A stretch of DNA of 64,000 nt from Saturnia japonica (Eukaryota; Arthropoda; Insecta; Lepidoptera; Saturniidae), in contig CM065334.1 in NCBI GenBank assembly GCA_033032175.1, positions 3,221,705-3,285,704 on the forward strand, in the 5' to 3' direction. This document shows, in pieces, positions 12,165-22,760 of the stretch. Position 1 is the stretch's first letter; each line of letters begins with the position of its first letter. Both the position numbers and the translations under genes were made by a program. The notes under the pieces were generated by a model that was not told where the DNA came from, made no database searches, and saw only the letters and a program-made list of their open reading frames with translations.

Positions 12165-12288
12165 CCTCTTTTTCAAAGTTGGACCTACTTAACTGGACTG
12201 TTTGTCCCAGGTAGACATATTCGTCAACAACTTCTAAACAAGAGTTTCCAACTGATACTGGGGTGGGCACCACATGGACATTCGACAT
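11587..12288 (-). pseudogene. Fortuitous RTE/Jockey chimeric open frame
   Basis: One uninterrupted frame of 233 codons runs from RTE sequence (VDEYVYLGQTVQL...NFEKE) straight into Jockey sequence (ARLHPLLCAASKMS...) because the Jockey element landed in frame. The first ~45 codons are RTE, the remainder Jockey. The last ~30 codons are basic and Arg-rich and look like read-through of 3' sequence. It is a record of nesting, not a known protein. Confidence 0.7.
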
Positions 12289-12778
12289 GATTAAAAAAAG
12301 GTCGTTCGATCGTAATAATTACTAATCGTATTTCGATTATGAATGATCACTCATCATTGAAATTTCTACTAATATTAGTAAATACTAATGGCCATAATCG
12401 AGATATCTTTATAATCGAATGATTTCATTAGTTTAACTCTTAATCGCCTACCGCTAGTTTAACGGTACGACAAAGCTGAAACATAGAGAACTTTTTAGAT
12501 TTGTAATTCGCAGGCAGAAGCTAGTTATAATTAAATATATAAGAAGATATTTAGGAAGTGAAGTTATTGAGCCGGTAGTAAACAGATAGCACATTCACTT
12601 TCAACCTTGAAGGCTTGTTTCGAGACCGGTCTAATTATAGAAACTGGTTTTGGATAACTAGCTTATTAATCAAATACCTAATAGATACTTAATTATAAAA
12701 CTTTTTTAAACGGGCAAGAATTAAAATATAGTCAAAGGATACACGGATTTTAAGAAATGATGTGAATTCTACATTAGA

Positions 12779-13267
12779 CCAAAAATCAAATCAAAATCAA
12801 AATAATCTCTATTCAGTTTAGGCTCTAAGAGGGCACTAATGCACACACTACCACCGGTTCGGAAAATATCCCAGACATCGAGAAGAATCGGTAAGAAACT
12901 CGATGGGGGTTTTTTTTTTAACTGTACAAGTGATAGATAACCGGTATAATAATAATAATTTAGTGGATGCCCAAAGAGGGAGTCACTTCTAGACATCACT
13001 ATCATTCACATAATGATCTATCTTATAATAACCTTTTGACAGTAAAACCCGCTTGAAATGGTCCTTGAACTTGTTGTCCGGTAAATCAGTAATGTACTTC
13101 GTAATCTCATTACACATAGAACCTAACACTATTATCTAAAAAACTTTTATTAGTCTTACTAAGTCTAAAAGACGGTACGACTATCTTATATCAATTTTTA
13201 ATATTAATATTGCGCTGATCTTTAACAAAATCTAGCTTGTCTAAGTTTCTACGTTATCAAGGATGTA
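12779..13267 (-). mobile_element. LINE (Jockey/CR1-like) 3' half, left part of an interrupted element
   Basis: In minus orientation this encodes the decayed end of a reverse transcriptase (SKTNKSFLDNSVRFYV, EITKYITDLPDNKFKDHF) and a 3' end with ATCAAATCAAAATCAAAATA. Its upstream part continues at 18609-18830, on the other side of the hAT insertion. Other pieces of the family: 19615-19790(-) and 44040-44172(+). Confidence 0.65.
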
Positions 13268-13316
13268 TTGGGAGGCAGTAGCGTAGCTAGCATAAGTGGC
13301 TTTTTATTTTTTCTAT

Positions 13317-13385
13317 TAACTGACTACACTATTAGCCTTAGGGGCCCTAAAGCCGCTGCGGCTTTGACAGCTTCACCGGATTTGA
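13317..13385. repeat. Short fragment of the Jockey-like 3' UTR
   Basis: About 70 bp (ACTGACTACACTATTAGCCT and GCCGCTGCGGCTTTGACAGC) match the Jockey-like 3' UTR at 11065-11140. Lies inside the left end of the hAT element. Confidence 0.6.
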
Positions 13386-15095
13386 ATAGGTGGCACCCGG
13401 GGCGGATTTTATAGGTGTCACCCCAAAACTCAATCAAAACTGTTAAAATAAAAAAAGTTATAATCATTTACGTTTTATTAAAATACGAGGTACCTATTAC
13501 ATATATTTCAATATTATGTGAAACAAATTACTTTGTTAAAAATTAAAATTTCTTCCTTCTAGCTTTGACACTAGCGAACTCCGAAATCACGTCTTAAAAA
13601 TTTATATTTTGTGTTCGTTCATATTCTATCGTTAAAATACCAAGATTGTTTAATCTGGTTTCAGTCATTGTAGACCGCAAGTAATTTTTAATTAATTTTA
13701 ATTTGCTGAAACTTCTCTCACATGAAGCAACTGATGCACATATTGTTATAAATAACTTTATTGCGACCGTTAGATTCGGAGGAGATTCTGTAAAATCCCA
13801 TTCCACAATAAATTTCAAAAAGTCCAGTGTCACTCATTTAGAGACAGTAATATTAGCCGCTTTTAAATGTCTTCTCAATCTTGGTATTTCTAAAAGGAGT
13901 TCTGTTTCTGATACTTCATCGTAAAGGTTAGTAAATTTTGATATAGCAAATTTTAACTGTTCAGTTTTTGCCGAAAGCAAGGTCTTTGATGACTGCACAA
14001 CCTCAAACAATGAAGCTACGTCTTTACTCTTGTTTCGACTTCAATATTGAATCTGTCAAGACATTCTAACATGTCCTTTTGAAGTTCCGCTCTAAGTGTA
14101 AGTCCAGCATCGGTGGACGATGGTAACTTACCGGGCATGCGTTTCTTGCGACGAATTCGTAGTTCCATCGAAATGTTGTAATTTTCCGATTTTTGTACAT
14201 ATAAATCTATTGCCTCTTCTGCTAGATGCAACCGTTTCTCTCCAATGAATAGACGAAGTGCTTCTAGTTTTATGATTATTTCATCAACACATAAACCTTT
14301 TCTTTGTAATGCAATCTGAGCATTGTTCACTTCCCTTAGCACATCATTCCAAAAGAAAAGAAAACAAAGAAATGAGAAATTGCACACAGCAGGCATAAGA
14401 TTTTGTGCAGCACCTCTAGTTTCTAAATTTACGTCTTGGTCACATAGTTCCTCAATTGCAGATATTATCCCATCAAAATTTTCAGGCAATACTTTTACTG
14501 CACCATAATGAGCACTCCAGTGCGTTGTCGAAAGTCTTTTAACAGATGCTTGGCTGTGATTGAGGAGCACTTCCCAACGGCTTGTGGAAGTTGAAAAAAA
14601 AGTTAAATATTGTTTCCACTGCTCCGAAAAATGTAACACAAGTCACATTTTGTGCGAACGAATGTTGGCCGCATAAATTCATTGAATTATCTATACAACC
14701 AATAAAAATTGCTTTATTGTTTTTTTCTTTTACAATAGCTTGCACTCCTCCGTGTATACCACTCATAACTGCAGCATTATCATAACCTTGAGAACGACAC
14801 ATCATAATATCTAAGCCATCGTTTTCAAGCTTCTTTAGTATTTCAGCGCTTAAATCAGCTCCTTTTTCCCATGTAAAGGAAAGAATCCTAAGAATACTTC
14901 TATGACTTCTACTTTTCTATTATTAATTTTTACATAACGAATCACTTCAGACATTTGATCGACATGTGAAACGTCAGGTGTGCTATCAAACATGATTTCG
15001 AAATATTTGGCCGATTTAATTTCGTTGACAAGCTGACATTTTACATGATTAGCTAAAACATTTATGAACTCATTTTGACTTTCTGGCGATAAATA

Positions 15096-16392
15096 ATAGG
15101 TCTTTCCCTATGAAATTGCCGTTCCGCAGTACTGGCCATTTCAAATCAAAATAATTTTTGTTTGGCTAAGAATTCTAATTTCAAATTAATTTTATTTTAA
15201 AAACATGGAATTCTTTTTCCAAAAGTAGTCATTTATTTATTGATTAGTGTTACATTTTCTTCGCATTTCAATCTTTTTTGTCATCATGGATACGTTAAAA
15301 ATTCGAGTAGTTATGGAATATGAGTACCGTCGTGGCAGCAACGCGGTACAAGCGGCACGCAACATCAACGACGTTTACGGAGCTAACACTACAAACCTAC
15401 GCACCACCTGTTATTGGTTTGCTCGCTTCCGTTCTGGGAATTTCGACCTGAAAAATGAACCTCGCGGTCGTCCGAAGACTTTGGTCGACAATGACGAATT
15501 AAAGACGATTGTGGAAGCTGATGATACACAATCTACGGCTGAATTAGCAGCAGCTTTCGACGTTAGCGTCAAAACAATATTGATCCATTTGCGTCAAATT
15601 GGCAAGTTAAAAAAGCTTGACAAATGGGTGCCCCACGAACTCAATGATCGCCAGCGTGAAGTACGCGTCGAGACGTGTCTTGCACTGCTCAACAGAATAC
15701 ACAAATACACAAATGAAGGAATTTTGAACCGCATTGTTACCTGCGATGAAAAATGGATTCTGTTTGATTACCGCAAGCGCTCAGCAAGTTGGTTGGATCC
15801 TGGTTCAGCACCTAAATAATGCCCTAGACAAAAACTTACCCCTAGGAAAGTGATGGTCATTGTTTGGTGGTCTAGCGCCGGTGTGATTCATCACAGCTTC
15901 TTACCAAACGGGGTGAGCATTACTGCAGATGTGTACTGTGAAGAACTGAACACAATGATGGAGAAGCTGGCACATCTCCAACCAGCATTGGTCAATCGCT
16001 CGTCTCCGCTGCTCCTGCACGACAAAGCGCGACCTCATACTGCACAGCAGACGGTCTCCAAGTTGCAAGAACTGGGGTTGGAAGTTCTCCGTCATCCGCC
16101 CTACTCACTAGACCTTGCGCCTACAGACTACTACTTTTTCCAGAATTTGGATAACTCCTTGGCGGGAAAAAAATTCAATACCCGAGAGGCAGTACAAAAT
16201 GCCTTTGAAGAATTTGTTGCCTCCCGTCCAGCTGATTTCTTTAAGAAGGGCATCAATAAACTTCCACTGCGCTGGCAAAGATGCATTGATTGCATGGGTG
16301 ATTTTTTTCGATTAATACAAATAAAAAAAACATGACAAAAATACGTTTAAATTTTTTCATACAAAACGGCAATTTCATAGATAAAGACCTAA
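15096..16392 (+). mobile_element. mariner transposon, full length, TA target duplication
   Basis: A 1297-bp element with 28-bp terminal inverted repeats (15096-15123 and 16365-16392, three mismatches; shared core CTATGAAATTGCCGTT) flanked by TA at 15094-15095 and 16393-16394. Size, repeats and TA duplication are all standard for mariner. It is inserted in the hAT transposase. It carries one transposase frame with a single nonsense codon. Confidence 0.92.
15286..16335 (+). pseudogene. mariner transposase, one premature stop
   Basis: From ATG 15286 the frame runs about 349 codons, the normal mariner length, broken only by TAA at 15817-15819. An N-terminal helix-turn-helix region (QAARNINDVYGANTTNLRTT, FDVSVKTILIHLRQIGKLKK) is followed by the subfamily motif WVPHEL and the catalytic triad: D in TCDEKWILFD, D in LHDKARPHTA, and D in LDLAPTDYYFF. 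The last two are 34 residues apart, the D,D34D spacing of mariner. The usual YSPDLAP reads YSLDLAP here. The nonsense codon falls between the first and second catalytic Asp, so no functional enzyme is expected, but decay is slight. Confidence 0.9.
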
Positions 16393-17396
16393 TATGTTAC
16401 TTTAGGTGATTTTTCTTGCTCCAAATATAGTATATGTTCTTTGAGTACTGCATCATACTTTGACGACAGCAGTTTAACTAGTTCTAAGAAATTACCTTTA
16501 TTAGATGACCCTTGGGTTTCATCATGTTCACGAAATGCTAGGTTTTGTTTAGCCAAAAACAATGTTATATCTAATAATCTAGATAAAAGATTTTTCCACT
16601 TCTGTTTTCCCGTATTCATTAATTGCAAGTTTGCATCATCTATTGTGGTGTGAGATTTTAATCTCATTTCCAAAGTTTTCCACTTTTCGAAATTTTCTAA
16701 ATGTTCACATGAAGTTTCATGGTCCAATACTTTAGGATTTAGTTTCCACCACTTCTGAAATCCAGTTGTAAATGTTGATTGTATGTTACTGACAGCAAAT
16801 AAACGACAGCAAAAACAGTACAGGTTATTTGATATAGGAGAAAATACCATCCATGATCGTAGAATTTTTTCACCACTAGGTATCTGTTTATAAAACCATT
16901 CCTATGAAAGATGACGAGAATCACCTTTAATCTTTGAACCATGACGAGATACAGTAGGAAACGGTCCTTCTTTGTTCTGGAAATGTTCACTGCCCTTTTT
17001 TATTATGTCAATGCGAACATTATCAGGTACCGGTAAACTCCAATGTGAAACATCTCTCAAGTGTTGAACTAATTCTTCGAAGTTAATGCTCTCTCCGAAA
17101 GTAGCATTAACGGCGTCGTTTTCATTATTTATTTTGATTCCGTCAAGGTCCTGGATCGCCTTCATTGATTTTGTATTGTCGATGTTGCTATTTGAATGTG
17201 AGTCTCCAAGATGTGAATCATAACTTTCGTCAGCAGGAGACTCGGGTACTTTACTTGAACTTTGGCCGCTATCTGCTTTTGTGACATATTTGAAAAGAGA
17301 ACCGGACATGCTCTGAATTTCATCCATTTTAGCCTTTTTGGCTTTTCTCTGTTGAAACCAGCTTTCTCTTTTCGAAGTATGAATTCCCCGAGGCAT

Positions 17397-18600
17397 ATTT
17401 CGTTCTGGGTATTCTAAAAAATATTTTTAATTAGTAAGTGATACGTTGATTTTATAAACGAATTATAACAGTAAATAAACACCTACACGTTACGTAACTA
17501 GCTTTGTGAAATATATTCTTATATAAATTAACAATCCTGCGTCTGGGTGTAAATATGTATTTAAGTATTATTAGCAAAATACTAGTTAAATACTCCACCG
17601 TTGATTGTGATATCCGTGCTACGAGTGCTCGAGCTACTCATCTCGGAGCCAAATCAACGTACGCGAAGTTGTATGATATGATTACTTTCAATCAAAAATC
17701 TAAACTTAATATATTCCGTTTTTGTAAACAAATCCCATTGCTATTAGATAGGAAAATAATAAGTAAGTAAGTAATAAATAAGTATATTATTTACAATTAA
17801 ACATTATTACCTAAAGTAATATCGTAAAACATGTAGAAATATAAATAAACTCTTTTTACGCCAGCAAAGCCTTTATAACCTATTTTAATAAATAAATACC
17901 TTTTAGTAGATAGTAATATTTGCCCAGGCTAAACAAAAAAATATTACTGCAATCCGTCTAAAATACCTTCTGTAGGTTCCTATTTATCAATTAGGATGGC
18001 TCAATAATATGGTTTTAAAATACACAGTAATTAAAAGATAATAAAATAATTGAAGAGTTTTTCAAAGTAATCTAAGATACTGCTATTAGATACTAAATGA
18101 ATTAAAAATGTATTACCTGTAATAACAAAAATACTTCACTTACCTTGTTTATTTTCTTCAAGAATCGACTATATTAAATCGGTTTTTATACAAAAAATCT
18201 TGTTTATAATATCTAATAATTAACAAACACTTTGCACTAGACGTTCACACGTTCACGTAAGGGAATATTGAAATGAATGCGGTCGGAAACAAAAGAAATG
18301 GCCCAATCCACAATACAAGTGACGAGCGCTATATCGAGGGAATCCCCTGACTAGCTTTGGTTATGCGCGAACGGGGTATTAAATTTTGGGGGAATCCCAT
18401 ATCGATTGACAGTGTGCACATTGTTTTTTTCTTCTAAATATCAATTTATTATGCTCGTGGTACGATATCATAGTTACCTAGATAATTTTATTAGTGGTGG
18501 TTATGCGCTATGCCATAGATTTACGATTTTTTATAGGTAAAAAGAACTACAACTGATGGTCATAGTCGGGCTCGAGTGTCGCCCCTTAGCTACGCCACTG
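17397..18600. other. hAT 5' non-coding region
   Basis: AT-rich, between the transposase start and the right terminal inverted repeat. A 71-codon frame at 17555-17770 (+) has no recognisable domain. Confidence 0.5.
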
Positions 18601-18608
18601 TTGGGAGG

Positions 18609-18830
18609 GCAAAGATAAAATACAAAATTCCTGGAACTTGTTGTTTAGTGATTCGCGGGGTCTCATATTGTAGATTGCTCGGACTAAACCAGCTTTTGTA
18701 ATATAAAGATGGTATCTACCTCAGCTAATGAACCCCACAGCAAAATACCGTAAGACATTAAGCTATGGAAGTAAGCGAAGTAGACTAACCTCACAGTGGA
18801 ATTATTTTGGTTGTGTAGAATTTCGGCGCT
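18609..18830 (-). pseudogene. LINE reverse transcriptase C-terminus, right part of interrupted element
   Basis: In minus orientation it reads YFAYFHSLMSYGILLWGS, then AEVDTIFILQK and, after a frameshift, VRAIYNMRPRESLNNKFQEF, leading into LPSQYI at the hAT insertion point. This is the C-terminal part of a Jockey/CR1-like reverse transcriptase; it continues at 13267 downwards. Frameshift and stops show it is dead. Confidence 0.7.
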
Positions 18831-19202
18831 TCTCATTAGAGGGCGCTCGCGCTGCCCTGGCTTCCAGACACTGATATCATTATTCTTCTTCCTAACTTGG
18901 TAACCGGTCCTCTTTAATGAAAACCATTACTGCCATTATCGAGTGAATTAAAGTGTCATGTGTTATGACGATTCAGTATCCTAACAAGATGGTGGCTCCC
19001 TTGTTAGAATATCTAGGAAGTTTTTGTGGAATCTCGGAATGAATGCATTCAGCTTATATTTATAATCCATCTCACTTATGCACAAAAACCAACCTATATC
19101 ACGCAAAACGCCACCAATTTTACATAATATATGGTCAAAAACCTAAGTAAATGAATTAAAAATAAAAACCACAACATGTCACTTCAAGATCCCTCCAAAA
19201 AT
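18831..19202 (+). repeat. Dispersed repeat family F, copy 1
   Basis: 18975-19202 carries CCTAACAAGATGGTGGCTCC, ATCACGCAAAACGCCACCAA and AAAACCACAACATGTCACTT. Related copies at 49998-50520(+, interrupted) and 58490-58740(-). 18831-18974 shows nothing recognisable. Confidence 0.55.
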
Positions 19203-19510
19203 AACCGTTATCATTATTGTAACTAGCGATCGACCTAAAGTCGAAATTCGACTAGCGACTTTTTGGTAATAGACTATTTTTTGTTTGACATCTACAGTAT
19301 TCATAAACAATAAGTATTATCTACATCATTTCTGTCACTTTTCGTTAAGTGACAATGTCAATATTTTAGGAGGTCTAAGTTCAATGGCACTGGTCGAGTT
19401 AGGTTCGCAGTATTAATTCATTTAATTTATTATATTAGTAACAGATATTATATATAAATTTAAGCATTCTGCACTCCTTCTCCTTATAAACTTTAACCAT
19501 GCCAAATCTT
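19203..19510 (-). repeat. Dispersed repeat family G, copy 2
   Basis: Inverted copy of the 3300-3620 unit: CTAGCGATCGACCTAAAGTC, TTTCGTTAAGTGACAATGTC and CTTTAACCATGCCAAATCTT. Confidence 0.6.
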
Positions 19511-20514
19511 ACACTGTCTTTACACACACTTGTCACACTGCTTACACACGTAAGACTGACATTGTTGTACAATATTAATGGCTACCTTAGTAGATAATGT
19601 AATAATCCATTCTGATTACCGAGTGATCCACTCTAAAACACTCTTTTGACAGCAAAATCTGATTAACATCGTTATCCAGCAAATTAGTTACCTATGTACT
19701 TCGGGATCTTATTACAGAAATTAACACTATTACCTAATAAACTTTTATTCGTCTTACCAAATATAGATGCAAATTAATCCATACTTACCTGATACTTAGG
19801 AAACTTGTATTCTGGAATTTATTACATAATTCATATACGTTCCTAATGGGTAGGTAGGTACCTAAACATTCTCTTCTAACCTTGACATGCCATACAACAT
19901 TACAAATTGTTCAAATACCTTGCTATATATGTATAATCGTAATGTCATACGATTAATTCCACGTCAAACAAAGTAACAATACTCAATTCTACATCAAACA
20001 ATTTCCAATTCTCGAATAGCCTCTTGCATGTACTTCGGGGTTGTCCATTAATTACGTAAAATCAAATTAAGGACTATGCTCGGAGTGTCATGTGAGACTC
20101 ATGTGTGATCGAATCAGAAATAAAGAGATCCGCAGTAGAACCAAAGTCACCGAAATGACATAGCCCTCAGAATTAGGTTTGAGGCGTATTTATCGGAACA
20201 GCTTGAAACTAAAATAGCTGTTATTAAATATTACGTACCTATTCCACGTATTGGTGTAAGACATAAAAGAAAACTGTTTTTCTTTGGAACATGCTTTTCT
20301 CTATTTAAGCTTAAGGATGTTTACTTTGTTAGAGATAAATACAAACAAATATGATATGAAACAAGCTCTGTCCTTACTCTTCTCGGTTATAGTAATAGAA
20401 AGAGATAGCATAATGTAACAGGCTGTTATATTGGGACAGGTTACTGGAAGTGATATTTCTCTGGAACAGGTTTTTAATTTTAGCTGTTACTTATAGCTTA
20501 CCCATTCTGAGAGC
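19511..20514. repeat. Mostly empty; short LINE 3' fragment
   Basis: 19615-19790 resembles 13005-13150, the antisense end of the LINE at 12779-13267 (TTTGACAGCAAAATC, AAACTTTTATTCGTCTTACC). The remainder has no recognised feature. Confidence 0.4.
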
Positions 20515-20735
20515 TGCTATACTTCGGTGGCAGTGGATGAGGTACACGGCTCGTAGAACGGATTGCCGTTGGGGTCGAAGAGTTCTCGAGTGGCAGTCGC
20601 GTACCGAAAGACGCAGCGTGGTCAGAACTGCCACAAGATGGACCGACGACCTGGTGAAGGTTGCGGAAACCCGCTGGGTGCAAACATCGCAGAACCGGTC
20701 GTTATGACGATATTCACGAGAAGCTTATGTTTAAA
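20515..20735 (+). pseudogene. RTE C-terminal relic
   Basis: Decayed sense copy of the RTE tail: LRWQWMRYTARRTDCRWGRR, VLEWQSRTERRSV, TRWTDDLVKVAETRWVQTSQ. Substitutions at conserved positions and a frame break mark it as old. Confidence 0.75.
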
Positions 20736-21364
20736 CGTCTTTTGGCTGAATGGATGGAAATGTGATGAGGAGTCAGGTAAAATCAAACTTCAATTTTTTT
20801 TAAAGTTGACCGTCACGGGTTGCGAAAATAGTTTGTGTGTATGTCAACTCCGACGCACGACTGGAATTTACTATTTATTGTCTTTGAATATACAATATAC
20901 AAAGAGACAAAGATGTGATTGATTGACTGACTGGCATGATGTACCTGTACCTGATAAATAAATGCACCGGGTGATCTCACAACACGTCAAACCAAAAGAA
21001 AGTCACTATGATGATGTTTATTTTATTATTATGCGTGTGGTGGTCGCGAGCCCTACCAACCGCTTTTAATCTATCCATGTATTAACTTTAAACTGCGAAA
21101 TTATCCAGTCTATTAAAAAACACGAATTCGGCTCCACACCGCCAACGTTGGACCAAAGTGTCGCCATGCGAACATTGAGTCCAACAACCGGTCTGACCGC
21201 CGCATTAGATGTTTCACATTATACATCGGATGTCCTTAAACTCAACGTCTAACCAGTAGTTTATCCAGTAGAGTAAGAGGCCAGTTTGCGGAAAAAATTA
21301 AAATCATTTAGTTTAAGAGATAACAGGCATTGTTGTAAAAATGTCGAAAATCAACACCCTAGAC
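20736..21364. other. Non-coding, nothing recognised
   Basis: No convincing gene or repeat boundary recognised. Confidence 0.35.
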
Positions 21365-21567
21365 CAGTGGTCGGCAAAGTGCGGCTCCAGAGCAAACACA
21401 TTGTTCGCATTAATAAATATTTATTAAGTATGAAATTTAGTTTTATTTAGTGTACTACTTATTTAGTGTAATAAAAGTTTATTATACAAACAGATTAGGC
21501 TCCTGATTTTTTTTAATTTTGTTATGTTAATATTTTGCTCTCTGGCTAATAAGTTTGCCGACCACTG
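21365..21567. mobile_element. hAT MITE with perfect 8-bp target duplication
   Basis: A 203-bp element with tips CAGTGGTCGGCAAAGTG and GTTTGCCGACCACTG, flanked on each side by CCCTAGAC (21357-21364 and 21568-21575). The TIR family and 8-bp duplication identify a non-autonomous hAT element. AT-rich interior, no coding capacity. Confidence 0.92.
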
Positions 21568-21768
21568 CCCTAGACCACCACATCTTTAAGTACCGTGAGA
21601 ACAAATTTCCCAATTTGTACTTTAAAAAAAGAAAAGTTTGAATCACGGATTGCAAAAATTATGTCAGGTAAATCTGACTCTTCATAATTAAAAAAGTACC
21701 ATATTACTCTGGGTAAGCTATTTCAAAAGATGGCCCATTTCGTCAAGATTTCAAAGTTGTACAACACT

Positions 21769-22600
21769 TGCCACTGTTGAGTATAGGCCTCCCCTAAAGA
21801 TCGCTGCAACAAATGGTACTGTGCTGCCCGCATCCAGGGGCTTTTTGTTTAACGTGGAGAAACCCGTCACGTGAACACACTCATCCGGGGGGACGAGCAG
21901 TTTTGTTAGACTCCTACTCACCAAAACTCCACGCTGTACCATCGGTCGCCATAGTGGAGCGACTCTGGCTCACAGTTACATTCACCACATGGCCCTGGTG
22001 GCCGGCCCTAATTGGGTCTCCGTCACTAAAGAGAGATAGTCTAGCACAAACTCGACGGCCGGCTGAACCAGTACAATGGGAAGACGGGCACCTGACCCGG
22101 CTCCTCTTGGTCCAGCTAGGGCAGAAGGACTCATAAAGCACCCCCTCCTACCGCCCAACATCTACGCTAAGCACCTACATAAGGCGCTGGCTACATAAGG
22201 TGTAAGACGCTGGTATTACCCTCTCTTTCCTGAGGGACGGCCTAGATTTGGCGCCCCCGTGAATCCAGCGGATTTTCGCAATCTTACCAAGATGTCAGAT
22301 CACCTTGTGGCGGATCTGCACACGCGGTGAGAACTCTTCGGCCCCATCGGCCACCCATTCTACGAGCTACGTGGCCCGCCCACTACCACTTAAGCTAGTT
22401 ATCCTTAGGACTATATCGGTAACCTTGATTCTCTTACGGATCGACCCATTCCCGATTTGATCACGCAGATAGAAACTATGCAATGCCCTTCGAGTGGCCT
22501 TGAGCTTTCTTATGACGCCCATAATTAGCGACCACGTCTATCTCCATATGTAATCACTGGCAAGACACACTGGCCAAAGAATTTCGTCTTCTTACATAGC
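21769..22600 (-). pseudogene. RTE LINE relic, interrupted
   Basis: 21769-21835 matches the RTE 3' end just before the (ATG)n tail (CACTGTTGAGTATAGGCCTC). 22280-22600 continues the antisense C-terminal coding region (CGTGGCCCGCCCACTACCAC, TGAGCTTTCTTATGACGCCC). The 21836-22275 segment between is unrelated and GC-rich, an insertion I cannot classify; the open frames in it are not recognisable proteins. Confidence 0.6.
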
Positions 22601-22644
22601 TTCCTAAATGGGGATAATATGTGATCCTTGAATGCCACTGAAGC

Positions 22645-22760
22645 TTAAGAAAAAAGTGTATAAAACCATTATAAGACCTGTCTTGACGTATGGATCTGAG
22701 TGCTGGGCAACGAAAGAACTGGATGAAAGAAGATTACACGTGGCAGAGAGTTACGGAGAG
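22645..22760 (+). pseudogene. Short reverse-transcriptase fragment
   Basis: Reads VYKTIIRPVLTYGSECWATK then ELDERRLHVAES in one frame, a LINE reverse-transcriptase motif downstream of the catalytic core. About 35 codons remain. Confidence 0.65.

Larger units (their letters stand above)
10537..12291 (-). mobile_element. RTE-type LINE, 5'-truncated, with 12-bp target duplication
   Basis: An RTE-clade non-LTR element in minus orientation. Its 3' end is the short tandem repeat (ATG)n, seen as CATCATCATCAT at 10537-10554, the usual RTE terminus. It is bounded by identical 12-bp flanks TAAAAAAAGGTC at 10525-10536 and 12292-12303. Coding remnants: an upstream part with DEYVYLGQTVQLSRSNFEKE (about 12160-12270) and a downstream part from LGWAAFGKLRD through WAGHIVRRTDGRWGRKVLEW (10555-11062). 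The two are separated by a nested Jockey-like element. The boundaries are read directly; clade assignment is by motif recognition. Confidence 0.8.
10330..12465. repeat. Host repeat rich in CGATTATGAATGAT, split by an RTE insertion
   Basis: The two outer flanks (10330-10524 and 12304-12465) share an unusual vocabulary in both orientations: GGGCGATTATG, CGATTATGAATGAT, CATAATCGAGATAT. The left flank opens GAGGTGGGCGATTA and the right flank closes TTAATCGCCTACC, an inverted pair. They look like the two halves of one repeat into which the LINE at 10537-12291 jumped. Family unknown. Confidence 0.5.
13594..17396 (-). pseudogene. hAT transposase (ZMYM1-like), broken
   Basis: Reading 17396 to 13594: an N-terminal basic segment (MPRGIHTSKRESWFQQRKAK), a TTF/MYM-type zinc-finger region (NLYCFCCRLFAVSNIQSTFT and HETSCEHLENFEKW), a catalytic-core stretch (IMFDSTPDVSHVDQMSEVIR, MMCRSQGYDNAAVMSG, RLSTTHWSAHYGAVKVL), and the C-terminal hAT dimerisation domain (ASCERSFSKLKLIKNYLRST). 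It is inactive: a TAG stop near 16905 after the SRHLS segment, frameshifts near 14870, 14630 and 14015, and a 1.3-kb mariner inserted at 15094. The frame on both sides of the mariner matches exactly once the element and one TA are discounted, so the mariner arrived while that segment was still collinear. Confidence 0.85.
13276..18600 (-). mobile_element. hAT transposon with 8-bp target duplication, host to a mariner
   Basis: The left tip CAGTAGCGTAGCTA (13276) and right tip TAGCTACGCCACTG (ends 18600) form the terminal inverted repeats, with one mismatch (CAGTRGCGTAGCTA). Both sides are flanked by the identical 8-mer TTGGGAGG (13268-13275 and 18601-18608), diagnostic of hAT. Without the nested mariner (15096-16392 plus TA) the element is about 4.0 kb. 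It inserted into the LINE coding sequence at a Leu-Pro-Ser codon run. Boundaries are read directly. Confidence 0.9.

Noticed and set aside
21813..22136. 107-codon GC-rich frame as a gene
   Set aside because: Lies in an insertion that splits an RTE relic; overlapping frames are open on both strands because of composition, and no domain is seen.
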